DNA of 64,000 bases, from positions 124,001 through 188,000 of the forward strand of contig NZ_CP009458.1 in the NCBI RefSeq assembly GCF_000758305.1. The letters are read 5' to 3'. Of the stretch, positions 1 to 8,445 are shown one piece after another (within the stretch, counting starts at the first letter, position 1; each line of letters starts with the position of its first letter). Under the pieces are notes generated by a model that saw only the letters and a program-made list of their open reading frames with translations, was not told the origin of the DNA and did no database searches. The position numbers were made by a program, and so were the translations under genes. This DNA comes from Cedecea neteri. GTDB taxonomy: Bacteria > Pseudomonadota > Gammaproteobacteria > Enterobacterales > Enterobacteriaceae.

Positions 1-461
1 AGGAAATCCCGAAAACGCTGAATGTAAAAATTCCGGCGGGCGTCGGCGACGGGCAGCGCATTCGGCTCAAAGGCCAGGGCACGCCGGGTGAAAACGGTGG
101 GCCAAACGGTGACCTGTGGCTGGTGATTCATATCGCGCCGCATCCGCTGTTCGACATTGTCGGCCACAACCTTGAAGTCGTGGTGCCGCTTGCCCCGTGG
201 GAAGCCGCGCTGGGGGCAAAAGTCGAGGTTCCTACCCTCAAAGACAGCATTCTGATGACCATTCCTGCCGGCAGCCAGGCCGGGCAGAAGCTGCGCATCA
301 AGGGCAAAGGGCTGGTTAGCAAACAGCACACCGGTGACCTGTTCGCGGTGATCAAAATCGTAATGCCGCCTAAGCCGGATGAAAACGCCGCGGCGCTGTG
401 GCAACAGTTGGCAGACGCCCAGTCGGCGTTCAATCCGCGCAAAGATTGGGGGAAAAAATAA
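1..461 (+). CDS. cbpA: CbpA, curved DNA-binding protein / DnaJ-like co-chaperone (C-terminal part)
   Basis: Only the last 152 residues are present; the open frame runs in from the left edge (first full codon at base 3), so the J domain and linker lie outside the window. What is seen is the pair of DnaJ-type C-terminal beta-sandwich substrate-binding domains, with the motifs VKIPAGVGDGQRIRLKGQG, GDLWLVIHI, HPLFDIVGHNL and IPAGSQAGQKLRIKGKGL. CbpA is a nucleoid-associated Hsp40 that works with DnaK and binds curved DNA. Its stop codon overlaps the start of the next gene (TAATG), as expected for the cbpA-cbpM pair in which the partner restrains the co-chaperone. Confidence 0.95.
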   Translation, partial: EIPKTLNVKIPAGVGDGQRIRLKGQGTPGENGGPNGDLWLVIHIAPHPLFDIVGHNLEVVVPLAPWEAALGAKVEVPTLKDSILMTIPAGSQAGQKLRIKGKGLVSKQHTGDLFAVIKIVMPPKPDENAAALWQQLADAQSAFNPRKDWGKK

Positions 462-766
462 TGACTAACGTCACCGTCACTTTTACCATCACTGAGTTCT
501 GTCTGCACACCGGCATTCAGGAGGAAGAACTCAATGAGATTGTCGGCCTTGGCGTCGTCGAACCTTACGATTTTGAGGTCAAACCGTGGCAGTTTGACGA
601 CCACGCGATCAACATAGCGCAGCGGGCATTGCGGTTAAGGCGAGAATTAGAACTCGACTGGCCCGGCATCGCTGTGGCGCTCACCCTGCTGGAGGAGAAT
701 GAACGCCTGCGTCAGGAGAATCGTCTGCTTCGGCAGCGTATAGGGCGATTTATTCGCCATCCATAA
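461..766 (+). CDS. cbpM: CbpM, modulator of CbpA
   Basis: A 101-residue protein, the usual CbpM length, whose ATG overlaps the cbpA stop by one base. The N-terminal half has a MerR-like helix-turn-helix look (TITEFCLHTGIQEEELNEIV) and the C-terminal third is a charged coiled coil (LLEENERLRQENRLLRQRI). In the family, CbpM binds the J domain of CbpA and blocks both its DnaK stimulation and DNA binding, so the overlap suggests coupled translation of effector and inhibitor. The assignment is firm from both the sequence and its position. Confidence 0.95.
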   Translation: MTNVTVTFTITEFCLHTGIQEEELNEIVGLGVVEPYDFEVKPWQFDDHAINIAQRALRLRRELELDWPGIAVALTLLEENERLRQENRLLRQRIGRFIRHP

Positions 767-915
767 GCGTATCTTCTGGTGGATTATTCAGCAGAATATA
801 TCCACCAGCCGTGAACATCCTGATTAATTTAGGAATATTACCTAAGGCAACATCCGCTTCGCTGTGCCAGGCTTATTCACGGTCATAAGGACTGATAACG
901 TTTGTTGAGGATATT

Positions 916-1275
916 ATGAAAAAAACGATCATCGCTTTATCTGCAATTCTGCTGGCTGCCCCTGTTTTTGCCGCGACCACCACACATGCAACCGATGAGA
1001 CCGTCGCTGCGGCACACGAAGGCGCGAACACCGCCAAAGAGAAACTGCACGAGGCAGAGAACAAAGGCGAAGAGCTGAAGCTCAAGTCTAAACACGCCGC
1101 CGAAGGTAAAAGCGACAGCGTAGGCAGCAAGGTGAGCGAAGGCTCCCAGAAGGCCTGGCATAAAACCAAAGAAGGCACCGAGAAAGGTTGGGACGCAACC
1201 AAAGAAGGTGCTGAAAAAGGCTGGAATAAAACCAAAGAAGGCGCGGCTGACCTGAAGAAAAAGGTCACTGAATAA
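916..1275 (+). CDS. Small exported LEA-like protein with 11-residue repeats
   Basis: I do not recognise a named gene. The 119-residue product starts with a typical Sec signal peptide (MKKTIIALSAILLAAPVFA, cleavage after A19 or A20). The mature part is Ala, Lys, Glu and Gly rich, has no cysteine, and ends in three 11-residue units: KAWHKTKEGTE, KGWDATKEGAE, KGWNKTKEGAA, followed by DLKKKVTE. This period is that of group 3 LEA proteins and apolipoprotein-type amphipathic helices. A periplasmic, perhaps membrane- or envelope-associated, stress or desiccation role is an inference only. It stands alone between cbpM and a convergent AraC gene and ends at a shared hairpin terminator. Confidence 0.8.
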   Translation: MKKTIIALSAILLAAPVFAATTTHATDETVAAAHEGANTAKEKLHEAENKGEELKLKSKHAAEGKSDSVGSKVSEGSQKAWHKTKEGTEKGWDATKEGAEKGWNKTKEGAADLKKKVTE

Positions 1276-1294
1276 GTCGCTTTCTTTAAACAAT

Positions 1295-1316
1295 AAGCCG
1301 CGAAAGCGGCTTTTTT
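1295..1316 (+). terminator. Rho-independent terminator after the LEA-like gene
   Basis: A 7-bp GC-rich stem (AAGCCGC / GCGGCTT) with a GAAA tetraloop is followed by a run of six T residues. It sits 19 bases after the stop of the small exported protein and just before the 3' end of the convergent AraC gene. Confidence 0.85.
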
Positions 1317-1322
1317 ATTGCC

Positions 1323-2108
1323 TCAACCTGCCAGTTTTTCAGCAAAATATCGTCCCGGCGTTTTCCCCAACGCTTTTTTAAACACACCAGAAAAAGCCCC
1401 CGGACTGCTGTAGCCTAAATCCAGCGCAACACGCGTGATCGCTTCCCCCTCACCTAACCGACCTATCGCCGCCAGCAGGCAGGCCTGTTGCCGCCATGCC
1501 ACAAAGCTGATGCCGGTCTGCTGCCTGAACTGGCGGGTAAAGGTTCGGCGGCTCATGCCCACGCGCGCCGCCATATCGTCGAGGGACGTTTCCAGCGAAG
1601 GTGCCAGCAAGAACGCCCGGCAGGCCGCCTGCAGACGAGGCTCGTCGGGCAGCGGGGCATTGAGAGAAAGCGCAGGCATCGACGCAATTTCATAGAGCAG
1701 CAAATCAAGCAGGCTTTGGCTGCGCCCTTCAGGCTGAGTGACATTGGTCAGGTCGACAGACTGCACCAGCAGTTCGCGTAGCAGCAGCGACACGCCAAAA
1801 ACCTGGCTTGTCTGCGGCAGCCTGAGCCGGTGCGCTGCGGCGTCACTGATATAGCCGTTAAGCATGATGACCGGCCCACGCATTTGCATGGCGTGAACCA
1901 GGCCGCCCGGCACCCAAATGGCGCACTGTGGCGGCACCGCCCAGTTTCCACCTGGCGTCTCCACGGAGATAACGCCGCTAGCGGCGTAGGCAAACTGCCC
2001 GCGCTCGTGGCTGTGCTGCGGAAAACACTCGCCATCGGCGAAGTGCTTCTCCGTGACAATCACCGCCTGAGGCGAATCCCGATAAACTGCTGCGCTGTTA
2101 TTTTGCAT
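1323..2108 (-). CDS. AraC-family regulator with N-terminal cupin, next to EamA exporter
   Basis: 261 residues. The N-terminal half is a small cupin effector domain (HSHERGQFAYAASGVISVETP, WVPGGLVHAMQM); the C-terminal ~90 residues carry the two AraC helix-turn-helices (DDMAARVGMSRRTFTRQF and ITRVALDLGYSSPGAFSGVFKK). This is the layout of the NimR/YeaM-like group, whose members usually control a divergent transporter. Here the gene is divergent from the EamA-type exporter at 2201 with about 90 bases between them, so it most likely controls that gene. The inducer cannot be read from the sequence. Confidence 0.88.
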   Translation of the reverse strand: MQNNSAAVYRDSPQAVIVTEKHFADGECFPQHSHERGQFAYAASGVISVETPGGNWAVPPQCAIWVPGGLVHAMQMRGPVIMLNGYISDAAAHRLRLPQTSQVFGVSLLLRELLVQSVDLTNVTQPEGRSQSLLDLLLYEIASMPALSLNAPLPDEPRLQAACRAFLLAPSLETSLDDMAARVGMSRRTFTRQFRQQTGISFVAWRQQACLLAAIGRLGEGEAITRVALDLGYSSPGAFSGVFKKALGKTPGRYFAEKLAG

Positions 2109-2200
2109 GGCCCAATTTTAACAATAATTGACCCGTTAATAAAAGCAGGCCAATTCGGGAAGCGCTACAGTCACGGCGACACTTTTCACCGGACAAAGAC

Positions 2201-3067
2201 ATGCAGCGCAAACACCTTTTTCTCGCCCTGGTCGTCACCGCGGCCTGGGGGATTAACTTTCCACTCACCCGGCTCGGACTGGCCCATATCGATCCGCTTT
2301 TGTTAACCGCTCTGCGGTTTACGCTTGCCGCCCTGCCCTGGGTTTTCTTTATCAAACGCCCGGCGGTGGCTCTGCGCTGGATAGTGGCCTACGGTCTGAT
2401 TTTTGGCGTGGCGATGTGGGCGCTGATCAATCTGGGTATCGCGTTTGGCGTGCCGCCCGGCAGCGCCGCCTTGCTTATCCAGCTCAGCGCTTTTTTTACC
2501 CTGGGCTGGGGCGTTCTGCTGTTTGGCGAGCGTCTGACACGCCCGCAGCGCTATGGCATCGTTCTGGCGGCGGTGGGCCTGCTTGGCGTGCTGCTGGATA
2601 GCACCGGCAGCGCAACGCTAACCGGGTTGATACTGATTGTGATCAGCGCGCTGGCCTGGAGCGCCGGCAACATCATCATCAAACTTTCCGGCGTGAAAGA
2701 GATCTTTGCTTTTGTGGTGTGGGCCAGCCTGTTTCCCCCGGTGCCGCTGGTGCTGCTGACCTGGGTCTGGCACGGTTCCGCGCCCTTCACTTCGCTGGCG
2801 CAAAATATCGATAAACAGGCCGTGCTTTCGCTGCTGTTCCAGGTTTATGCCGCCACGCATTTCTGCTACTGGGGCTGGAACACCTTGCTTCACAAATACC
2901 CGGCTTCCCGCGTGGCACCGCTTTCTCTGCTGATCCCGGTCTTCGCCATGCTCAGCTCGGCGTTGATTCTTGGCCAGGTTCCCGATCTCGCCAGCGCGCT
3001 TTCGCTGGCGGCGATCCTGCTGGCCCTGGCCATCGGCATGAAAAAAGAGCGCCCGCTCGGCCGTTAG
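2201..3067 (+). CDS. EamA/DMT-family metabolite exporter
   Basis: 288 residues with about ten hydrophobic segments and the duplicated EamA domain (AAWGINFPLTRLGL near the N terminus; SALAWSAGNIIIKLSG at the start of the second half; RVAPLSLLIPVFAMLSSAL near the end). It resembles E. coli EamA (YdeD, O-acetylserine/cysteine exporter) in length and motif order, but is distant enough that the substrate is uncertain. The stop codon overlaps the 3' end of the convergent nitroreductase gene. The divergent AraC gene is the probable regulator. Confidence 0.88.
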   Translation: MQRKHLFLALVVTAAWGINFPLTRLGLAHIDPLLLTALRFTLAALPWVFFIKRPAVALRWIVAYGLIFGVAMWALINLGIAFGVPPGSAALLIQLSAFFTLGWGVLLFGERLTRPQRYGIVLAAVGLLGVLLDSTGSATLTGLILIVISALAWSAGNIIIKLSGVKEIFAFVVWASLFPPVPLVLLTWVWHGSAPFTSLAQNIDKQAVLSLLFQVYAATHFCYWGWNTLLHKYPASRVAPLSLLIPVFAMLSSALILGQVPDLASALSLAAILLALAIGMKKERPLGR

Positions 3068-3744
3068 TTATGCAGCGTCACGCTGTCGTCCACGCTCTGG
3101 CGCCACATGCGGACCTGAGCAGAAGGCGCATTCGGGTCGGCATAGCCGAAGGAGATCCCGAACAGCAGGCGATACTCGTCCGACACGCCAAGAATTTTAC
3201 GCGTCGCATCGGCATGGAAGCCGAGCAGCGTCTGCGGAATACCGGCAAAACCACGTGCCGCCAAAGACAGCAGGAAGCTCTGCCCGTACATGCCGATGTC
3301 GGATGCCACGCGCACGTTGTCGCCAAACGAGGGCATAAACAGGAACGCTACGTGTGGGGCACCGAAGAAGTTGAAGTTGCGCAGATACGCTTCGCGGCGC
3401 TTCTCTTTATCGTCACGGGCGATGCCAAGCGCATCGTAATAAACCTTCGCCTGGCGCTGGCTGCGCTCGTAATAATCGCCGTGAAAATCGTCATAGCTGA
3501 AGCTGAAATCTGGCGTGACGTTACCCGCCGTATCGTTCTCAATCATCATTTTTTGCAGCGCATCTTTGGTTGCGCCGGAGGCAATATGGACGTTCCACGG
3601 CTGCGTGTTGCAGTTGGACGGAGAATGCTGGGCATCCTGTAAAACATCCCGAATTTGTGCCTCTGTCAGCGGCGTAGGCAGAAACGCTCTGGATGAAAAA
3701 CGCTGACGCACGGCCTCGTCAAAAGCCAAAACTTTATTGCTCAT
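3064..3744 (-). CDS. PnbA-like FMN nitroreductase
   Basis: 226 residues counted from the ATG at 3744, which is preceded by a GAGAGAA ribosome site; an upstream in-frame start would overlap the divergent LysR gene and is unlikely. The nitroreductase fold is shown by RFSSRAF (FMN phosphate contact), SPSNCNTQPWNV, and GMYGQSFLLSLAARGFAGIPQ. The family reduces nitroaromatics or quinones with NAD(P)H; this subgroup resembles nitrobenzoate reductases. It is divergent from a LysR-type gene at 3864, a common arrangement for stress- or substrate-inducible nitroreductases, so that regulator likely controls it. Confidence 0.88.
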   Translation of the reverse strand: MSNKVLAFDEAVRQRFSSRAFLPTPLTEAQIRDVLQDAQHSPSNCNTQPWNVHIASGATKDALQKMMIENDTAGNVTPDFSFSYDDFHGDYYERSQRQAKVYYDALGIARDDKEKRREAYLRNFNFFGAPHVAFLFMPSFGDNVRVASDIGMYGQSFLLSLAARGFAGIPQTLLGFHADATRKILGVSDEYRLLFGISFGYADPNAPSAQVRMWRQSVDDSVTLHN

Positions 3745-3863
3745 ACCATTCTCTCTCTGTTTCCCGGCGAGTCCGGGCATCATTACTTGCCGGGGAGGAT
3801 AACGCTGCCTGACATAGCGAAAAACCGTATAATCCATTAAGGACTTTTGCGGAAATTGCACAA

Positions 3864-4796
3864 ATGAAAGATCTGAGCCAGATAAACGCGCGCTCAATGC
3901 GCCTCTTCCTTGCCGTTATCAGCGAAGGCAGCTTTTCAGAAGTGGCCCGCCAGGAGAACCTTTCGCCCTCTTCCGTTTCCCGCACCGTGATTCAGCTTGA
4001 GCAATCGCTGGAGACACAGCTGCTTTACCGCAACACGCGAGCCGTGGTCGCCACCGAGGCGGGGAATATCTATGCCACAGCGTTCAGGGAAATGCTGAGG
4101 CAGCTTGAGCAGGCGCAAAACCAGATTGTCGAGCGCCGCCAGCAGCCCGGCGGCGTGCTTCGCTTCAACGCGCCGGTGTCTTTCGGCCTGCGTCACATCG
4201 CCCCGTGGATTGCTGAATTCAGCGAGCGCTACCCGGCGCTGAGGCTGGAGCTAAATCTGACCGATAACTACATCGACCCGCTGGCGGACGGCACCGATCT
4301 GCTGCTGCGCATCTCGCCGATGCAGGACAGTTCGCTGCACGGACGTTTTATTACCCGCCAGCGCGCTTACCTGGTCGCCAGCCCGGCCTATCTCGCCCGC
4401 TACGGCACGCCGCAAAAGCCCGAAGAGCTACACAATCACAAGCTACTGGCCTACCGAGGGCTGATGGGCCTTCAGCGTTGGTATTTCACGCAGGGCGAAG
4501 AAAAAATACAGCTAACGCCGGAGCCTAAAATCGTTTCTGGCAATGCGGAGATGCTGGTGAAAGCGGCAGAAGATGGCGCAGGTATCGTGCTGTTCCCGGA
4601 CTGGCAAATCAGCGATGCGCTGCGGGCCAAGCGGCTTATCCCGATGATGACGGATTACACCGCATCCTACAGCGCCACCGACCATTCGCTCTATATGCTC
4701 TACCCCGGCGGGCGCTTTCCGTCGCTTAACACCCGCACGGCAATAGACTTCTTTATGGCGAAGTTCGGCTCTCCGCCCTACTGGCAGGAGGCTTAA
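3864..4796 (+). CDS. LysR-family regulator, divergent from nitroreductase
   Basis: 310 residues. The N-terminal winged helix-turn-helix is clear (MRLFLAVISEGSFSEVARQE, LSPSSVSRTVIQLEQSL), followed by the periplasmic-binding-protein-like effector domain (about residues 90 to 300; RFNAPVSFGLRHIAPWIAEF, ISPMQDSSLHGRFI). It belongs to the CrgA/DsdC-like LysR group. The 119-base gap to the divergent nitroreductase gene should hold the operator. The 3' end overlaps the end of mqsA on the other strand by three bases. Confidence 0.88.
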   Translation: MKDLSQINARSMRLFLAVISEGSFSEVARQENLSPSSVSRTVIQLEQSLETQLLYRNTRAVVATEAGNIYATAFREMLRQLEQAQNQIVERRQQPGGVLRFNAPVSFGLRHIAPWIAEFSERYPALRLELNLTDNYIDPLADGTDLLLRISPMQDSSLHGRFITRQRAYLVASPAYLARYGTPQKPEELHNHKLLAYRGLMGLQRWYFTQGEEKIQLTPEPKIVSGNAEMLVKAAEDGAGIVLFPDWQISDALRAKRLIPMMTDYTASYSATDHSLYMLYPGGRFPSLNTRTAIDFFMAKFGSPPYWQEA

Positions 4797-5194
4797 CTCG
4801 TTTTGAGCTCGTCAAAAAGCTCAGGGTGTTTATCCAGCGCTTTAAACAGCAGGATCAGCGGCCGAGGGGGGGCAATGCGCCCCGTTTCATAGCGGCTGAA
4901 TGCATTTGCTCCCCCGCCAAAAAACTCGGCGGCCTGCGCCTGATTCAGCTTCAGGCGTTTACGCACGGCGGCAATAAAGGCGGGGTCGACCTCCTGGGCA
5001 TTCACTTCGCGATTAAACGCCAGCATGCCGCTGAAATACGCCTCACCTTCCCCATCGGCAAAAACAATTTCACCGCAGTCATTGCAGTGCAGCCCGGTCA
5101 CGCCCGGAAACGTTTTGGAATGGCCTTTGTATTCGTAGTGAATATCGCGGGCTTCATGAACGGCATGTTCGCCGCCGCACACAGGGCATTTCAT
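4793..5194 (-). CDS. mqsA: MqsA antitoxin (zinc and HTH domains)
   Basis: 133 residues from the ATG at 5194, chosen because the protein then begins MKCPVCGG like E. coli MqsA and because an AAGGAG site lies just upstream inside the end of mqsR. Zinc ligands C3, C6, C37 and C40 are all present. The C-terminal HTH-XRE domain (about 70 to 125) keeps N97 and R101 in the GGGANAFSRYETG motif, the DNA contacts of the E. coli protein. MqsA neutralises MqsR and represses the operon. It follows mqsR with a one-base gap, toxin first, which is the unusual order typical of this system. Confidence 0.93.
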   Translation of the reverse strand: MKCPVCGGEHAVHEARDIHYEYKGHSKTFPGVTGLHCNDCGEIVFADGEGEAYFSGMLAFNREVNAQEVDPAFIAAVRKRLKLNQAQAAEFFGGGANAFSRYETGRIAPPRPLILLFKALDKHPELFDELKTS

Positions 5195-5195
5195 C

Positions 5196-5495
5196 TCAGG
5201 ACTCCTTAAATGACACGATAAGCACTCCGCCATAAACAATCAGCTTTATATAGAGCGACTGCCCATTGAAGACTGGCCGGTAGACCTCATGCCAGAGGGT
5301 ATGATCGTGGTAAGCCGTCATACTTTTTTCGAAATCCCTGGGGCTAAGCGCCAGCACGACGTCGAAAAAATCCCGCTTTGCGGTAAAACCAAGCGCTGCG
5401 CCACTCGCTAATGCGGTATGGGTTATCGCAACATTGCCCGATCTGACCATCGAGTGAATAAAACTCAGGCGGGTATGGGGCGTTCTCTTCTCCAT
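5196..5495 (-). CDS. mqsR: MqsR toxin, mRNA interferase
   Basis: 99 residues, one longer than E. coli MqsR, with the matching opening MEKRTPHTRLS and closing VLIVSFKE motifs, and KSMTAYHDHTLWHEVYRP in the middle. The family is a RelE-fold, ribosome-independent endoribonuclease cutting at GCU-type sites. K57, Y82 and K97 match residues I recall as important in the E. coli toxin; the position of E. coli Q68 is histidine here, so activity should not be assumed identical. The pair looks complete and undamaged. Confidence 0.92.
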   Translation of the reverse strand: MEKRTPHTRLSFIHSMVRSGNVAITHTALASGAALGFTAKRDFFDVVLALSPRDFEKSMTAYHDHTLWHEVYRPVFNGQSLYIKLIVYGGVLIVSFKES

Positions 5496-5499
5496 GAGA

Positions 5500-5533
5500 T
5501 TAACCTATCTGCAAAAATATGCAAATAGGTTAA
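5500..5533 (-). promoter_or_regulatory. Putative MqsA operator upstream of mqsRA
   Basis: An inverted repeat with 9-base arms (TTAACCTAT at 5500-5508 and ATAGGTTAA at 5525-5533) lies immediately upstream of mqsR. The AACCT/AGGTT half-sites are those known for E. coli MqsA, though the spacing here (16 bases between the arms) is longer than in the E. coli palindromes. Confidence 0.7.
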
Positions 5534-5611
5534 TTTCGTTCCTGGTGCGTGTAAATCACCCCGGTAGAAATCCTCGAGGCATCTCCAGAAATATGTGACG
5601 CCCGACGAGAG

Positions 5612-6748
5612 TTAGCCTTTATCGCCAATCCATTGCATAAATTCGCCGACGTGATTAGCCCACAAATCCGGGCGCGTCATGGTGAAATGCCCCGGAGATG
5701 TCGGGGTGCCAGCCTGTACCACGTAGCGGCCTTGTTTTAGCTTCGGCACCTCGGTTTCCAGCACGCGCAGGCTGTCCGGATTGAACTCGTCGTCCGAGAA
5801 GTTCAGCGCATACAGTTTGGTGGTGATTTTGCTCAGATCTGGCTGCGGGTTATAGCTGAAAGAGGATTTGAGTGAATAAATCACATCGTTGGTGTCGATA
5901 TGGTTGGCCGTAAAGCGGTTGTTCGCCAGGAACTTGTCCGCTGCGGCACCGTCCGGGATAGTCCTTTGCAGATCCGGCGCGCTGTCGATCATCATTCGCA
6001 GGATGTTGTAGCCCTGAAGCCAGCTCTCAGGCGCCTGAGTATAGTTGCCGTTGTGCCAGGTCGGATCGGCTCGCACCGCGTCCACGATCATTCTGCGCCA
6101 CAGCAAATTACGCCCGGAGACCTTGATCGGCAGCGACACCACCGGCATAACGCCGTCCATCATGTTCGGGTACGCCACCGCCCACTGCCAGGCGTTCATG
6201 CCCCCCATCGACATCCCTATCACCGCATGCAGATGTTTAATGCCCAGCGTTTCGGTCACCAGCTTGTGCTGCAAATCAACCATATCGCCGTAATCGTAGT
6301 TGGGGAATTTTGCCTTTAAGCCGTCGCTGGGCTTGCTCGACTGGCCGTGACCAATGCTGTCGGCAAAAATCAGGTAGTAGCGGTTCGAATCCAGCGGGCG
6401 GCCCGGTCCGTAAAGGGATTTAGTCCAGACCGGACTCAGCAGCGCCCGGCTGTCTGCCCCCGTCCAGTGCAGCACGAGAATTGCATTATCAATCTCTCCC
6501 TGTGCATTTCGGTGCGCCTTCCCGAGCGTGGCGTAGTGCAATTTCACCTGAGCCAGCGTTTCGCCATCCCGAAACTTATAGTTAGCGAATACGGCATCGG
6601 CCTGATGCGCCGCCGGGTTGAGCTGAGTGTCCCAGGGAGCCGCGGGTACTGCTGCGGGGGCGGCAAATACGGGGCTGGAGAGCCCGGTACCGGCCAGCAG
6701 AAGGCTTAACAACAGACTGATTTTCGTAAGGGTACGCGTAGATTTCAT
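5612..6748 (-). CDS. Exported alpha/beta hydrolase, homoserine acetyltransferase-like
   Basis: 378 residues with a signal peptide (about 1-29, ending SSPVFA-A). The MetX/homoserine O-acetyltransferase-type alpha/beta hydrolase fold is seen in VLHWTGADS, DSIGHGQSSKPSDG, the nucleophile elbow GMSMGG (S180), LNFSDDEFNP (D319 or D320) and the C-terminal SPGHFTM (H354), giving a complete Ser-Asp-His triad. Because it is exported, a biosynthetic acetyltransferase role is unlikely; an esterase or other hydrolase acting in the periplasm is more probable. It is divergent from an HxlR regulator at 6936, its likely controller. Confidence 0.82.
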   Translation of the reverse strand: MKSTRTLTKISLLLSLLLAGTGLSSPVFAAPAAVPAAPWDTQLNPAAHQADAVFANYKFRDGETLAQVKLHYATLGKAHRNAQGEIDNAILVLHWTGADSRALLSPVWTKSLYGPGRPLDSNRYYLIFADSIGHGQSSKPSDGLKAKFPNYDYGDMVDLQHKLVTETLGIKHLHAVIGMSMGGMNAWQWAVAYPNMMDGVMPVVSLPIKVSGRNLLWRRMIVDAVRADPTWHNGNYTQAPESWLQGYNILRMMIDSAPDLQRTIPDGAAADKFLANNRFTANHIDTNDVIYSLKSSFSYNPQPDLSKITTKLYALNFSDDEFNPDSLRVLETEVPKLKQGRYVVQAGTPTSPGHFTMTRPDLWANHVGEFMQWIGDKG

Positions 6749-6935
6749 TAAGGTTCACCTGGGTAAATGAGCGACGGTTCTCTGGCATCGGTTGTTTAAA
6801 ACTTGCCCTCCCGCCATTAACTCTTATAATAAGAGTAACAATAAAAAGATCAACTGCAGCGTAACCATTGGCCGGTGGCAGAGATCCGGCTATAGACTGT
6901 TACCGGGCCCACGTTGATGAAAAATAAGGAACGCT

Positions 6936-7448
6936 ATGCGCTCGAAAGGTTTTGAAGGTATGACCTGCTCCATCGCCTGCGTGATGGGAGCCTTAGGCGA
7001 CCGCTGGGGAATGCTGATTATGCGGGACCTGTTTTTAGGCCTCCGCCGTTATGACGATTTTCGCCGCTCCAGCGGCATCACCAATGCCACATTGTCCGAC
7101 AGGCTAAAAGTGCTTGAAGAGCAAGGGCTGATTACCCGGCAGCGCTACCAGACGAGGCCGGATCGCTACGAATATTTGCTCACCGAAAAAGGGCGGGATA
7201 TCGGGCTGGTGCTGCTGAGCATGATGCAGACAGGCAGTAAGTGGAATATTCCAGGCCTTGTGGGGCCGTCGCTTTTCATGGTGGACGGCAACAGCGGGCA
7301 TAAAGTGAAAGTTGCCCTCGTGGATACCGAAACCGGGCAGCAAATTTCGCCGCAGGACGTCATGGTGGAGTTGGGGCCCGGTGCCGACGACCTCACCCGC
7401 TGGCGTGCTGCAGGCCGAATCAGAAACCCCGAACCCAGCGAAAGCTAA
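6936..7448 (+). CDS. HxlR-family winged-helix regulator
   Basis: 170 residues. The HxlR DNA-binding domain fills the first 110 residues: CSIACVMGALGDRWGMLIMRDL, RYDDFRRSSGITNATLSDRL, LEEQGLITRQRYQTRPDRYEY. The C-terminal tail (about 115-170) is an extra small domain found in longer HxlR proteins. HxlR proteins typically sense electrophiles, quinones or aldehydes. It is divergent from the exported hydrolase and co-directional with three downstream genes, so it may regulate either set. Confidence 0.88.
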   Translation: MRSKGFEGMTCSIACVMGALGDRWGMLIMRDLFLGLRRYDDFRRSSGITNATLSDRLKVLEEQGLITRQRYQTRPDRYEYLLTEKGRDIGLVLLSMMQTGSKWNIPGLVGPSLFMVDGNSGHKVKVALVDTETGQQISPQDVMVELGPGADDLTRWRAAGRIRNPEPSES

Positions 7449-7485
7449 GTCGGGCAAGATCAACGTAAACTCAGCGAGAAAAGTG

Positions 7486-8436
7486 ATGAAAATACTGGTG
7501 GTTGGAGCAGGTGCAATCGGGGGTTATTATGGCGCAAGGCTTATTCAGGCTGGCGCTGACGTGACTTTTCTCGTTCGGCCAAAACGGGCTGAGTTGCTGG
7601 CAAAACAAGGGCTGCGGCTGGAAAGCAGTCTGGGCGATTTCAACGCCCCGGTTAATACGGTCACCCGGGACAGTCTCCGGCCCGACTACGATCTAATTTT
7701 GCTCAGTTGCAAAACGTACGATCTGCAGGCGGCTATCGAGGACATTACGCCCGCAGTTGGCTCTTCAACCTCCATTTTACCTTTCCTTAATGGCCTCTCG
7801 GTTTACGACGAACTCGACGCTCGCTTTGGCCGCGATCGGGTGCTCGGCGGCGCGGCTTATATTGCCACCACGCTTAACGCCAACGGTGAGATCAAACAAA
7901 TGGGAGCAGCGGATCAGGTTGTTGTCGGCGCAAGATCGCCAGCCACGCTTGCTGTAGCAAAAGCGGTTTACACGCTGTTAGCCTCTTCCGCTGGCGGGCG
8001 CGCCCTGTCAGATAACATAATGCAGGCGCTGTGGAATAAATGGGTGATGCTGGCTTCCGGTGCGTTGATGAACTGCCTGATGCGCGGCACGGTGGGAGAT
8101 ATCATGGCGACACAGGACGGCGAAACGCTGATGAAACAGGCAATTTCCGAGAGCCTTAGCGTCGCCGCAGCGGAAGGCTATGCGCTGCCGCAGGAGGAAA
8201 TTGCCAGCATCGAAACACGCCTGCTGGACCCACAATCCGCCTGGGCCGCCTCAATGAGGCGCGACATCGCCAGCAACGCGTCACGCCTTGAAGGTGATGC
8301 TATCGTCGGCGATATGATTACCCGCGCCACCCGGCACGGCCTGAACGTGCCGCTTTATCGGGCGGCGTACTGCCATCTCCAGGTTTACGCCCACCAGCAC
8401 ACGCCGGGCGCAGCGGCCCAGCAGCCGTTCAAATAA
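7486..8436 (+). CDS. Ketopantoate reductase-family oxidoreductase (ApbA/PanE-like)
   Basis: 316 residues from the ATG at 7486, chosen because the protein then starts MKILVVGAGAIGGYYG, the N-terminal NADPH-binding glycine motif. Other family marks are LLSCKTYDL, the catalytic-lysine region ALWNKWVMLASGALMN (K185), and the C-terminal PTS-like region SRLEGDAIVGDMI. It need not be the pantothenate enzyme; many such paralogues act on other 2-oxo acids. It lies 37 bases after the HxlR gene and 9 bases before the next AraC gene, which suggests one transcript. Confidence 0.87.
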   Translation: MKILVVGAGAIGGYYGARLIQAGADVTFLVRPKRAELLAKQGLRLESSLGDFNAPVNTVTRDSLRPDYDLILLSCKTYDLQAAIEDITPAVGSSTSILPFLNGLSVYDELDARFGRDRVLGGAAYIATTLNANGEIKQMGAADQVVVGARSPATLAVAKAVYTLLASSAGGRALSDNIMQALWNKWVMLASGALMNCLMRGTVGDIMATQDGETLMKQAISESLSVAAAEGYALPQEEIASIETRLLDPQSAWAASMRRDIASNASRLEGDAIVGDMITRATRHGLNVPLYRAAYCHLQVYAHQHTPGAAAQQPFK

Positions 8437-8445
8437 CGAGGTCAT

